This document shows, in pieces, positions 46,966 to 59,200 of a stretch of DNA of 64,000 nt. Within the stretch, counting starts at the first letter, position 1, and the number at the start of each line of letters is the position of its first letter. Source of the stretch: Sanguinoderma infundibulare (taxonomy: Eukaryota; Basidiomycota; Agaricomycetes; Polyporales; Polyporaceae); assembly GCA_032821775.1 (NCBI GenBank), contig JAVLRN010000011.1:1116001-1180000 (forward strand), written 5' to 3'. Under the pieces are notes generated by a model, which had not been told where the DNA came from, ran no database searches, and was given only the letters and a program-made list of their open reading frames with translations. A program made the position numbers and the translations under genes.

Positions 46966-49103
46966 ATGCTAGCATTTGGCTTCAAGGTTGCATGGTTCGC
47001 CCTCTCTCTATCAGGTCCGTCCCGTTTCCCCAAACTATTTCGACCCGCGCTTGACATGTTTTTGGCCCATCCCCGCAGGCGTTTTGAGCAGCATCGTCGC
47101 CTTGCCCGCATTCATTGAGGCCCTCGATGGTTACGTCGTTCCAGGGCTGTATACCTTGGCGAACTTCGCACTGCAAGGAATCTTCTGTCTGGGTGAGTCC
47201 ACACACTGTCTCGAATGTAGCGCGGGACCGATGGAATGGGGATGGAAGGCATGATATGGAAGATGGACCCGTTTGCGATGCCCAAGGCTTTCTGCACAGG
47301 TGCGTGACACATTCCTCGTCGTGTGCTCACACCGCACTGCGTCACGTTCGTATGCGCGTTGACATCATTCATTCATTCATTCATTCATTCATTCACTCAG
47401 TCCAACCGGCTATCATAACCATCTCCTGGTTATTCATTACGTTCCTTACCTCCGGCCTCGCAATCTCCTCGACTTGGACAATTCTTCGAACCAGAGGAGG
47501 GGTAATTGCCACTCCGTGCGTCATGTAAGTCCACTAAGCTTACTGTACTGTGCCAACAGACATCTGATGTCTATTCAACCATTCGAATGTTCAGTCGAAG
47601 CAGCACACACTGGCAGCTGCGTAATACCTGCCTGTTCCTGGTACTCGCGCCAATGGCCACATTTGCCATATACCTCGTGCTCGCATTAAAGTTCGAAGCT
47701 GTTCAACCCGCCGATGGAATGCATTGCGATGTCACGCGGCCGGTCTGGTATGTATGCGCTTGATATCTCTCTATGCCATCCATCTCCATCCTGATTAATT
47801 CTCTGACATGACTCTGGGTGTTTTGACAGGGTCCGTCTACTCAGTTATGCTGGGGTTCCCCTGCTCCTCGCTGTCCCGTCATTCGTTTTGACATGCGCAG
47901 CAGCCTACCAATTCTACACTCACTGTCCACGACATTACACCCGCTCCTTCGAAGGTACCGACCACTTCACTCCTGTCCCTCTTCGCCGTCAATCCAGGCT
48001 CGGTTCTAATCATGTGTACCATGAAGCGAAGAACTTCGATCCCACACCCGGCCCCGAGACGAGTGCTATCCCCGACTTCTGTCTCACTGCGACCGGCCCA
48101 AGTGTCGACGAAAGGAGCCTGACGCCCTCTGGCACTATCCTTGTCGCAGAGGCCATACCCAGTCCACCAGATTCCCTCTCTTCCGGCCATCACCGGGTCG
48201 TTGCGGGACGGGCACCAACCGTCACGCACACAGAACGCCCCTTGCGCTATCACTTACCCTTCCAATGGCGCTTTAACCAGATCCGCTCTTCTCCAGATCC
48301 GCTTCGCTCCTCGCCAGATGCCAGCCTCAGTCTTTACAGTCGACACACACCCTCCCCACTTGTGTTTGCGAACCCGGTCGAGCAAGGGAATCCGCCAGGT
48401 ACCACGACCGTGTCGGTCACGCCGGACCCATCGGAGCGCATGTACGACGCGGCGCCGTGGTTGAAAGACGAGAAATTGTATCTAGGCCAGACAGAGAAGG
48501 CGAATCGGAGCAATCGCCACCTCCATGCCCACCACCATAACCGCCATCACAACACAAGTAAGCACGAAATTCACGACGGTAACGACGACAACGACGCTGT
48601 CAGCGGCTCGCTGCGCTGGATCCGGAACTCAGAAGAGACCGTCTCGACGGCGAAGTCGGAGATAGAGTTCGCGCGCACGCCCCCGCGAGAGGACTTTGAC
48701 CAGGCGGCCCCGAGGAGGCCTTCCCCTGTCGAACGTGAGTACCGAGTCCGTCTGGACTACTGTCGTCTTCCTATCTCTCTCTATTTCTGTGTCTTCCTCT
48801 CACAGTAACTGATCCGTCGTTTGTGTCGCTATAGTCTCGACGTACGATGCCGGACTTACCGAGACACCAATACCCAACTTCACAGGCGTGGTCTGGCGAA
48901 TCTTGTTCTTCCAGCTCCTTTCCTCCACCACCCAGATCCTTGCGACCATATCTTCCCTCGTCGACATGCTGTCCGGGCGCGATGCCGCGCCCTTGCCATT
49001 CGGCACGCAACAAGTCGCGCTGCTGCTCGTCGCGTGGGCGCCGTTGCTGTCGTTTGGCGCGCGCTGGCCGTTCTGGAGGTGGAAACTGGAACCCCGCGGC
49101 TGA
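46966..49103 (+). CDS. Multi-span membrane protein, receptor-like, uncharacterised
   Basis: Six exons (46966-47014, 47079-47192, 47401-47524, 47595-47747, 47830-48734, 48835-49103) give about 537 residues. Helices are seen in VLSSIVALPAFIEAL, PGLYTLANFALQGIF, IITISWLFITFLTSGLA, FLVLAPMATFAIYLVLAL, VPLLLAVPSFVLTCAAAYQF, then a cytosolic loop of about 280 residues rich in Ser, Pro, His and Arg, then two more helices (VVWRILFFQLLSSTTQILAT, QVALLLVAWAPLLSFGARW). Seven helices with a long loop before TM6 recall fungal receptor-like proteins; no ligand can be named. The start used is the first in-frame ATG after a stop at about 46924; an upstream exon is possible. A CATT microsatellite abuts the acceptor of intron 2. 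Confidence 0.65.
47366..47394 (+). repeat. CATT tetranucleotide microsatellite
   Basis: Seven tandem CATT units ending six bases before the acceptor AG of intron 2 of the multi-TM gene, taking the place of the polypyrimidine tract. Confidence 0.9.
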
Positions 49104-49786
49104 CTGTCGTGTGCGTTTGACCGTCGTTCGTGCGCTCGCTCGTTTGCCCTTTTTTTTCTTACTATTTGCCCTGCCTGGTCCCCACGTGTCTGTTCTCTGG
49201 ATTCTCTCATGCAATTTTTCTCGAAGGCTTTCCTGTCCTGTCCTGTCCTCCAGTGTTGACGCTGCTATATACCTTATGGGATTGTATCAGTAATGTGCTT
49301 CTACGTAGCCGAACACACGCCGCTTCTGCGTAATTGCACCCAATCGCCCACCCCCTGCTCCGCTTGCGTGGTCCTGCGCCCTCATACCACTCCTTCGCAA
49401 TGTTTGTTTGTTTGTATGCGTGTTGTAGTGCTGGTGCCTGTATTGTAGCAGCAGGTGTATGCGTAGTGCCGACGGCTCACTGGTTGTGTTGTGCGGAACT
49501 TTTGTCGGCTGCCTGGATCTCAATCCTTCACTCACCTTTTCTTCATGTCTTGACCTGGAGTGGTCTGGTCGATATATCCCTGTGTATTCGTACATTCTGA
49601 GATGTATGCGATGCGGAATCGGCGTGTTGAAGCCATGGATTAGGCATTATGACGGGCGCGTGATCGTGACTACGAATGCGGGAGAGTGCGATGCGAGTAG
49701 GAAGCCAAGATGGAACAATGACGATGATACAAAACCAAGAACGCGGTGATGATGATACAGAACGTGCACTAGGGACCGGGTCGGAC
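49104..49786. other. Intergenic, tail-to-tail
   Basis: Spacer between the convergent multi-TM and CBS genes. No coding or RNA signal recognised. Confidence 0.5.
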
Positions 49787-50821
49787 TCAGAACCCACGAC
49801 GAGAGACGAAATTCTGGAAGTGGCAGCATAGTCAGCAAGAAACAAGCAAGCACAAAGAAGTGAAGAACCGGGAGAGGGCGCGGAAAACGAGGGCAATTGG
49901 CGATTCGGGGGAAGGAAGGGGAACAAGGTCCGATGGACGAGAAGCTCAAAACGGAGAGCCTAACGGGAGGGGGGGGCGCACCTCTAGATCTTGTGATGTG
50001 ACGACACCGAGGACGAACTTGCGCTCCCAGTCGGTGACGATGGCAAAGATGTTGTGGGCGAGGAACTCCTCGAGCTCGGCGAGGGGCGTGGATGGCGCGA
50101 TGATGGTGTATGGCGTTCCCGCTTTGCGCTGGAACTTTGTCATGTACTTCTCTACTTTGTCATTCTGGGCGACACCACCGCAGGGGGGTGGAAGTGGAGA
50201 TGGAAGTGGAGGTGGGGCGAGAAGGAAGAGATGGGGGATGGGAGGGAATGTGACCTCATTGAGTATAACGGCTTGCCTACTTTGAAATAGGAGACGGGAC
50301 TTACAGGGTCCGCCTCGCCCGCTTCCCACTTGGACTTGAGCGCGGTGACGTCGATGTAGCCCAGCAGTTTCCGCTTGCGGTCCAGAACCCTACGCGTCCG
50401 ACCATCAAGTCCGCGACGAGCGACGAGCGGTGGGGAAACAATCGAGACGAGGGCGAAGAGAGAACGGGGAAAGTCAATGAAACGGATTCAACGGCGACTC
50501 GCGGGAGGGATTCGCGCGGCCTTCGCAGAGGAGACACTCACGGGATGTGGGAGAAGTCGCGTTCGTAGGCCATCTCTATCGCGCGTGAGATGGCCTCGTC
50601 AGACGGGAGCGAGAACGCCGGAGGCAGTTGGAGGTCCTGCGTCCCGCGAGCGCGGCACGTACAACGGGTATAGTGCGTATATGCGCGTAAGCTGCAGGGT
50701 TCTTTGATGACTAGACCGCCCACGGTTCGCTGACCTCTACGACTGCTCCGCGGTACTTGTCTGCCGGCGGCCGAGCGAAGTTGGACTGGGACTGTGCCGT
50801 CAGGACGGATGATGAGGCCAT
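49787..50821 (-). CDS. Small CBS-domain-pair protein
   Basis: Five exons (50735-50821, 50542-50636, 50305-50389, 49982-50164, 49787-49813) give about 158 residues. One CBS pair fills the protein: SLPSDEAISRAIEMAYERDF, HIPVLDRKRKLLGYIDVTAL in the first repeat, and KAGTPYTIIAPSTPLAELEE, NIFAIVTDWERKFVLGVVTS in the second, ending QDLENFVSRRGF. CBS pairs usually bind adenosine nucleotides and regulate partners; as a stand-alone fungal protein its partner is unknown. The last exon encodes only eight residues, but the frame and the natural end of the second CBS support it. It shares a 364-bp divergent promoter with RPN1. Confidence 0.87.
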
Positions 50822-51185
50822 TTCGTGAGCGTTCCCAGACAGCTAGGACGAGGTGGGAGGCAGTAGCGAGAGCGTTCTGAGAGCGATGTACGAGGTTATA
50901 AGCAGCACAAGCGCGTCTCAGTGCTGGTCAGACTGAGACTTGGGTCAGACCATCCTCGATCGTGCAATCCGCATATCCGAACCATGCGCCATTCCACTTT
51001 GTGTCGGCTCTCCCCGGAGGAGCGTGATGGGAAACGCCCATATCGGGCACGATTTTGCAACTCAGAAACCGCGTAATTCGGCTGACCCTAAGCTAGGGCC
51101 TGTAGGCGACGTGCACTGACGCGTCGCGTTCGCTCAGCGGACAGACCTTGCACGCTTGTCCTCATCGTCCTCCGCTTCCGCCACC
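50822..51185. other. Divergent promoter of the CBS gene and RPN1
   Basis: 364 bp between two start codons. I do not see the yeast proteasome-box sequence GGTGGCAAA. No TATA box stands out. Confidence 0.5.
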
Positions 51186-54100
51186 ATGCCTGAACCCACC
51201 AAGCTCCCCGTTTCTGTCCCTGCGCAAGATCCCAAGAAGAAGAAGCCCGAGGAGAAGGCTGAAGAGAATGAAAAGGACGCTGCAGCAAAGAAGAAGGATG
51301 AGGACAAGGAGGGAGAAGATCTGGTATGTATGTCCGAACGGTGATCTTGTAGACATGCAACTCACATCAGGGTTTTTGTAGTCTGAGGAGGATCTCCAGC
51401 TGAAGACTGAGCTGGAGATGCTCATCGAACGGTTGCGGGTGAGTTCACCGTTACCTGACCGAGCGGGCCGCGTACGCGTACTCAACTGTGTTTATTCCAG
51501 GAACCTAATACTAAACTCTACCGCCCGGCTCTGGAGACTCTTAGGACACTGATTAGGACATCAACATCTTCGATGACATCCGTCCCGAAGCCATTGAAGT
51601 TCTTGCATCCTCATTACCCTGGTTTGCAAGCTTTGTACGAGACATGGCCCGTGTCCGACGACAAGGTGAGACCGCCTCCGCATTACTAGGACTTGATACC
51701 TATCGCGTTTTACGGGACCATGTTGATGATGATGCGTCATTCAGAGTCTGTTCGCAGACATTCTTTCCGTACTGGCCATGACCTACTCCGACACCGAACC
51801 CCGAGGAACTCTCCGCTACCGTCTGCTTTCTGCATCTCTCAACCCATCGTCCCCCATATCAGAGCCCGGTTCCTGGGGTCATGAGTACGTGCGCCACCTT
51901 GCCGCAGAACTGGGCGAAGAGTACAACTCGCGTGAGTTCGACGAGGCAGGCGTCGAGAAGGAATCCGACGAGACCAAGGTTCCTGGTACCGTGGACGACC
52001 TCCGCAACCTCACCATCGAGTGCGCGACCTTCCTGCTGCAACACAATGCCGAGCCGGATGCCGTCGATCTGTTGGAGGAACTCGAGATTGTGGACAGGAT
52101 AGTGGACATTGTGGACGAGAACACGTACGAGCGCGTATGCCAGTACATGATTCGGTGAGTCGTCCTTTATAATCAATTTGAACGCTATATGCTTAGCCTC
52201 CGGACTCGCAGTTGTGTTAACCTTCTCCCGCCACCTGACGATGTCTCATTCCTCCGCACCGCACACCGCATATACGCCAAGCACAACAAGTTCCCCCAAG
52301 CGCTAGCCTTGTCAATACGTCTCGGCGACCAGGATCTCATCCGCAATGATTTCAACGCCCCTGCGAACCCCAGTATGAAGAAGCAGCTTGCGTTCCTTCT
52401 CGCGCGAGCCCAAGTACCTAAGGAGTGGCTAGAGGCGCCTGCGGAGGACGGCATGGACGATGGCGAGTCGGAACTCCCAGAAGATCTTGTAGAGTGCCTG
52501 AACAACAACCGCCTAAGCACACAGTTCAAGGACTTCGGTAAGGAGCTCAATGTTTTGGAGCCGAAGAGCTTGGAGGATGTGTACAAGTCGCACTTGGAAA
52601 ACACCCGTACGTATTGCCTTATGAGGTAATGCACACCCTGTGCGTTCTATCTGACACCGTTATACAGGGACAGCAACAGCCGCCAACGTCGACTCCGCAA
52701 AGGCCAACCTTGCTGGTACCTTCGTCAACGCGTTCGTCAACGCTGGCTTCGGCAATGACAAGCTCATGGCCAAGGCCGAGGAGGGCAGCAGCTGGGTCTA
52801 CAAGAACAAAGACCACGGCATGCTCAGTGCGGCCGCGTCGCTCGGTCTCTCCCTCCTCTGGGACACAGACGAGGGCCTCTCCCAGGTCGACAAGTACACG
52901 TACTCGTCGGAGGAGCACATCAAGGCCGGCGCGCTCCTCGCGTTCGGTATCCTCAACTCGGGCGTGCGTACCGAGGCGGACGCCGCGCTCGCGCTCCTGG
53001 GCGAGTACGTTGAGAACAAGGCCGTGCCCCTCAAGACATCGGCGATCATCGGCCTCGGCCTCGCGTACGCGGGCGCGCACCGTGCGGACATCATGGAGCT
53101 GATCCTGCCGCTCGTCGCGGACGAGGACTTGTCGATGGAGCTTGCCTCGTTGGCGTCGCTTGCGCTTGGCTTCATCTTCGTCGGGAGCGGGAACGGCGAG
53201 ATCGCGAGCACAATCTTGCAGACGCTCATGGAGCGCGAGGACAAGTTCCTTGACGAGAAGTGGGCGAGGTACATGGTCCTTGGTCTTGCGCTGCTATACC
53301 TTGGTATGCACACATGATGTTTATCACGGCATGCAATGACACTGAAACGACTAAATTAGGCCTGCAAGAAGGTGCGGACGCGACGATCGCAACGCTCAAG
53401 GCGATCGAGCACCAGATCTCGCAAACCGCTGTCGTCCTCGTCGACATGTGTTCATTCGCGGGCACGGGCAACGTTCTGAAGGTCCAGGAGCTGCTGCACT
53501 ACTGTGACGAGCACATCGACAAGACCCCAAAGGAGAAGAAGGATGATAAGGACACCACACCTGAGGAGCCGCCGAAGGACGACACCTTCCAGGCGTTTGC
53601 TGTCATTGGTATCGCCCTTGTGGCGATGGGTGAGGAGATCGGGTCGGAGATGTCGTTACGACAATTCAACCACCTAGTGAGTGCTTGACGAATCTTCTGT
53701 TTGATAAACATGGGGACTCAGTATTCCAACTAGATGCACTACGGCGAGCCCATCGTTCGGAAAGTCGTCCCTCTTGCTCTCGGTCTCGTGAGCGCATCAA
53801 ACCCACAGCTGTCAATTATGGATACGCTGTCGAAGTACTCGCACGACAACGACTTGCAGGTCGCTCTCAACGCGATCTTCGCGATGGGCCTCATCGGCGC
53901 GGGCACGAACAATGCCCGTCTGGCGCAGATGCTTCGGCAGCTGGCGGGCTACTACTACAAGGAGCCCGACTGTTTGTTCATGGTCCGCATCGCTCAAGGA
54001 CTCGTGCACATGGGCAAGGGCACGATCACGATCAACCCCTTCTTCTCGGACCGGTCGATCATGAGCAGGACGGCGGTCGCGGGTCTGTTGGCGACGCTTA

Positions 54101-54507
54101 CGGCGTTCACGGACGCCAAGGGCTGTGAGTGCTTACCACTGCCCATTGAAAGATTCATTTGGCTCACTGTAGCGTGCACATATATAGTCATCCTCGACCG
54201 CTACCACTGGATGCTCTACTTCCTCGTCCCTGCAATGTACCCGCGGTTCCTGATGACGCTAGACGAGGAGTTGAACAACATCGCGGTGACCGTCCGGGTC
54301 GGTCAGGCTGTCGACGTCGTTGGCCAAGCGGGCAAGCCAAGAACGATCTCGGGCTTCCAGACGCACTCCACGCCAGTGCGACTGGGCACGACAGAGCGCG
54401 CGGAGCTCGCGACGGAGGAGTTCATTCCGTTCGCGCACGTGCTGGAAGGGTTCGTTATCTTGCAGAAGAACCCAGGATGGGAAAAGGAGGACAAAATGGA
54501 CATCTGA
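51186..54507 (+). CDS. RPN1: 26S proteasome regulatory subunit RPN1
   Basis: Nine exons (51186-51323, 51382-51438, 51501-51665, 51745-52154, 52212-52606, 52668-53303, 53360-53676, 53734-54124, 54188-54507) give about 942 residues, the expected size. A Lys/Glu-rich N-terminus precedes [38 protein letters not shown] and KFLHPHY, all typical of Rpn1/PSMD2. The centre holds proteasome/cyclosome (PC) repeats ([48 protein letters not shown]). The end [19 protein letters not shown] is characteristic. It is part of the proteasome base and receives ubiquitin shuttle factors. Intact, with clean GT-AG junctions throughout. Confidence 0.97.
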
Positions 54508-55117
54508 GGGGGCTTTGTAGAAAGGGCCGTGACGATACTAGTACGTACTGTAGAACCTTTGCTTTCGTTGTATCTGTAATTCCATTTCGTCTCGCTCTCT
54601 CCAGTCTCCAGCTTGGCCTGGCATCGGCACGCTTGCGTTGCCTCGCAGTCTTCACTCTGTTCATGCCGTGTCGTGACGCGGCCACTTCCGATTTGTTTGG
54701 GCGTCCGACGTCGCTCGGGCAGAGGCTGTGCGTGTGATGAGTTTGATCATGAAGAAGCTTGAACACATCCGAGTGGGATACGCGTATGGACGACATGCCC
54801 GCGCAGACTGAGAGATGCTATTCTTGGCGCCTGCGCGCAACCTGCGCGTCCGATCAGTGGACTAGCGTACAGTCATTTGACACACCTCGCTCTCCTCGGC
54901 ATCGTCGCTCCATCTGCACCTCAGCCATGAGTAGATGCCGCAGGGACACCCACGCGATCGCGACGCATTCCATGCTCCACAGCCTCGTCCAGCACGAAGG
55001 ATAAAGCCCCATGGTCAAGGAGTCGTCAACGTCCATTCCAACGACTTCACCGCTTCCTGAGATTCCACCTACATTGATCACTTCCACATCTCAGTTTCAC
55101 TCAGTTACTCTCCGACA
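54508..55117. other. Intergenic between two plus-strand genes
   Basis: Spacer between RPN1 and FAD monooxygenase copy 2. Nothing recognised. Confidence 0.5.
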
Positions 55118-56190
55118 ATGTCTAGCGCTTCCAAGATCCTCGTCGTGAGTTATCCTCGCACTGGGCTGTCGAACGCTTAAACTCACCCCGACCTGTGCAC
55201 CTTAGATCGGCGGTGGTCCAGCCGGACTGGCCGCAGCGTTGACCTTGGTGCAGAACGGGGTCCCGGTTCGCATCATCGACAAGGCAACCTCATTCCACCA
55301 CGCGTCTCGTGGCAGCGGTCTACAGGTACATCAGCAAAAGCGCAACCTGCCTGCAAGGGTACACTAAGCGCTAAAGGGCTATGCCAGTTTTCGCAGGATC
55401 CGGCCCCACCGTGTAGGACTCTGTAGGAAGTCGTCGGATATGATGGAATGCTGGAGGGTTCAGCCGTGTAAGATTGATTATTTTAGACCCCTGTAATGGT
55501 GCCGCCGGATGATAGTAATCATTGTAGAGCCCTGTAATGTTGCCGCCGGATGATAGTAATTACTACAGATCAATGTAGCTGTGCCGACGGATACGATCAA
55601 TCGCTGCAAAGTGATGCAACTTGTCCTCGGCGTGCGGCCAATTATTGCAGAGCAATAGTGCAGGTATAGCCCGGGAGAAATGCTTCGCAGATATTCAGTG
55701 CAGTAGGACCCGGGCGCACAAGAGTGCGAGTGGATACGGTCACATGACCAGGCTGTCCCCATACGCGCGCAAGCATCTGATTCTCTCTCTCCCCAATGAC
55801 ATGCACCCTCGACTTCCCCATAAAACGACCCTCGCGCTCCCCATCAATCTCAGACTCGCTTCTTGACCTCTTGCATCGACCATCTCTCCGTCCTCCAAAG
55901 AAAACATGCCTTTCCATGGCGGGTCCATCCATTGCGCCTCTCCCGACGCGTTCTCTGCACCATCTGACCACCACCCATGCGTTCCACAGCGACACGAGCT
56001 TCAAGCTCAATATGGACTCACAGCCTGCCTCCAAGAAGCGCAAGATTTCCCCATCCGGTCCCACAAACTCTCAGCCAAATCAATCCTCATTTGCAGACGT
56101 CCTCCAGAGACTCAAGGAGGATGCCAGTGAGAGAGGTACGTGTCTCGTTCTCTGCTCCTTCACTTGCTACAGGGTGGAGGATGGGCAGGA

Positions 56191-56221
<31 letters not shown>

Positions 56222-59200
56222 AAGGGTGAGGCCAAGGGCGGGGCGGCGGATGGGCAGGATGAGGACGAGGGAGAGGACGAGGACGTGTCCATCCAGCTCC
56301 TTCGCAGGCTGGATCACAATGCCAAGTGAGTCGTCCAATGCCAGCTACCGGGTACATGGCTGTATGCGCGCATATAGTGAGGATACCCGGGTGTACCTCG
56401 GGTATGAGAAGATAATATCAGGATGCCCGCATTCTCGGCCATGTCAGCGCAGGCCATCCAGCATCTCTTCGCTGCCTCACTCACGAAGTTGTGTCTTTCC
56501 GTCAATCCGAAGGACCTTTCTTCCATCCGCCTGCCTCCAACGCGCACAGTTGGTGTCGAGCTAATTGTTTCTTAGATGCATAACCTTATCTGCTCCCAGC
56601 CTGGATAGGCGGCCACCGGCGGTCAATTTTGGCACGGCAGGGAGTTCGCACGAAGTGTATTCGAGGCCGTGTTCGAGTCGCCGATGTGGGCGAAGGAGCT
56701 CCTCGCCTGGTGGATATGGTAAGTCAATTCCCGCTTTCATAGCCCAGTTCAACTAAGGCAGCCATCTCAACAACCAGCCTCGTATTCGGCACGGGAGGCG
56801 CGGACCCGGTCGAGCTCCAGGTCCTGTGAGGGAACGCCGCGCTGGTGCACTTCAAGAAGACCAGTGAGTGCACCATGGCACGCGAGGCGGCCACATGCTG
56901 AAGAGGAAGCCAGCTCTCCCCTCGAACGACACGCATGGCACAGACGACGACGATGGCAACCACACCAGTGACGGTGCAACCAAGAGCGGCGGCGAGCACG
57001 GCCAGAACAACACTGGCGAGGACAGCTTGGACGACAGCGGCGGCGAGGACAAACGCGGCTCAGAAGATGCAAACAACAATGGCGAGGACGGTGCGAACAC
57101 CAACGGCGACGAGGAAGGCGCGACCCGGAGCAGTGCGGGCGGTACCAAGTGCAAGGAGCCGGACACTGAGGTTGCGGTCCCCCAATCAGAGACGAAGCGT
57201 CCCCGCCCTACGCCCAGGAAGAAGCGGCAAGAGAATGAGCTGGCTGCGGACACCGAGCACCCTCAGAACACCGCGTGCGAGGACGTGGATGAGATGTATT
57301 CGGAGTAGAGTACGCACACCAGCTAGCCTTCCTGATCTCGCTGACCTCGCGCTGCCTTCAGGTCCTCCACGACGACCTCCTTACTTTAGCAGTACAGAGG
57401 ATCTCATTGAACGCCTCGACCTCCTCCCTGCCCATTCTGTGTGCTCGCTCTCTTGGTGGCTCTCTCTGCTCTGCTCGCCTGTTCTCGCTCTGGCTGTTGA
57501 TTTGCAAGTGCCTCTGTCTCTTTTTGTCTTGCGGCGGTCTCACGCTGGTCCACAAATCGCCTGCTCGCGCGCTCTCTCTTTTCATAATAGATGTCATGAT
57601 GCATTGTCGCTCCGCCCGCCATAATTGATGATTTTGACCTTTCTTAAATTTCGTGTGCGTCGAATGGTCGTGCCCTCCAGCAAGCCCACTATACGGCAAC
57701 TACAGCCTTTCACCGTACACTACCATACATCGGGGGGACTATTGTAGTCCTCTACCATTACTCCGCATCAGTCCTATATGTTGCTACCATATCTCCGAAT
57801 CAGTCCTGCATGGTGCTACCATATATCCCTATTGATCCTACATGGCACTACAACGAGCGCGCACCTATCCGACAGGCCACTACAGTATTTCCCCCAGCTC
57901 CGGCGAAATCCTACAGTGCCCCGGAGCACGCTCAGCTCTAAACTGTAGCCAATCAGCGTGTCCGCCGGAAGGCTGCAGAGCCAGATTCTAAACTGGAATA
58001 TCGGGTGAGGCACCTACTAACCACTACCATGGCTACAGAGCTAGATGCATTATTACAGGTCTCTCTAAACCTCAAACCCAGTTTGCTGATGTAAGGAATG
58101 CCCTCAGTCTCCTCCAGTTTACATTGCGAACTCATCGATGTTTCGCAAAGCCCCGCACGATGGAAATCTTCCGTTTCCTCGGCATCCTCGGCGATGCCCG
58201 CCCGCACGCCCGCAAGCACGTCCAGATGCGCTCGTACAAGCTGCCCGGCGGCACGGAGCCGCTCCGGACGTGGTCGCTGCACGAACGGCCTGAGTTGACC
58301 CCCGATCGCCCTGAGGTGAGCATCACGCGAGCGCGATGTGCTGAGGAAAATGCTCACCACTGACGTACGCGGTCTACAGCCCGGCCAGGCGATGAGCCAA
58401 TACATCACCGAGGGCATCTTCCGCGACCACCTCGGGCAAAGGGGCGTGCACGTCGAGCTCGGCACGGAGCCGACGTCGCTGGAGCAGGACGCAGACGGTG
58501 TCACCGTCACTGTGAAGAAGGTCAACCCCTTCGATGGTTCGGAAACGATCGAGACCATCCGTGCCCCGTATGTCATCGGCGCGGACGGCGCCAGAGGTCT
58601 GGTTCCCTTATGCTCGGTCTTTCTTGGCACCTTATAGACTGATCACAACGGTTTGCACTTGTGCAGGCTTCACCAGACGCGCCATTGGTGCCGCATACGA
58701 GGGCGAGACCAAGGAAGAAGACGGCCAAGCCTGGGCGGATGCGGAAGTCGAGGGAATCGATTCGGACGTTAGTACCTGGGGTCGGTCCCGTTTTATAACA
58801 AGTAGTGCTAACAGCCTTTGACGTAATCAGCACTGGCACCTGTGGGCTGAGCCTGGAAAATTCACGTGCGTGTTTGCTTTCTTGAGGCCGGATGATGGAG
58901 TTTACTGAAGAACTAGTAAAACGCTCATTGCCTAACAGTATCGGTATTCGGCCTAAGGATGAGCAAGGCAAATTCCACGTCGGCATCGTGGGGCAGAACT
59001 TCGACCCTGTTGACCTTGACAACGAGAAGAAGTTTGTCGATTTCATCCATGAACAAACGGGTCGCACCGACCTCGTCTTCAAGAACTTTACCTCGTTGAC
59101 ATATTGGAAGTAAGCAAACTGTCCTCAGTTGTTGATAACATGGCCATGGACTTACCATGTGCTCAGGCCAAAGATGAGGATGGTCAAGAAGCTCTGTGAT

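Larger units (their letters stand above)
55329..58091. mobile_element. Inserted DNA element at the donor of intron 2 of monooxygenase copy 2
   Basis: The ends are CATCAGCAAA (55329-55338) and TTTGCTGATG (58082-58091), perfect 10-bp inverted repeats, flanked by TA at 55327-55328 and 58092-58093. Removing the element and one TA restores CAG|GTAAGG, a strong donor, and a 60-bp intron ending at 58150 whose length matches the paralogues. The interior has tandem repeats near both ends and a decayed gene, but no transposase. A TA duplication fits Tc1/mariner-type integration (inference); the short inverted repeats and large cargo make the class uncertain. Confidence 0.7.

Noticed and set aside
56192..56227. 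Telomere-like repeat
   Set aside because: The unit GAGGGT is not the fungal TTAGGG repeat and stays in frame within the decayed gene.
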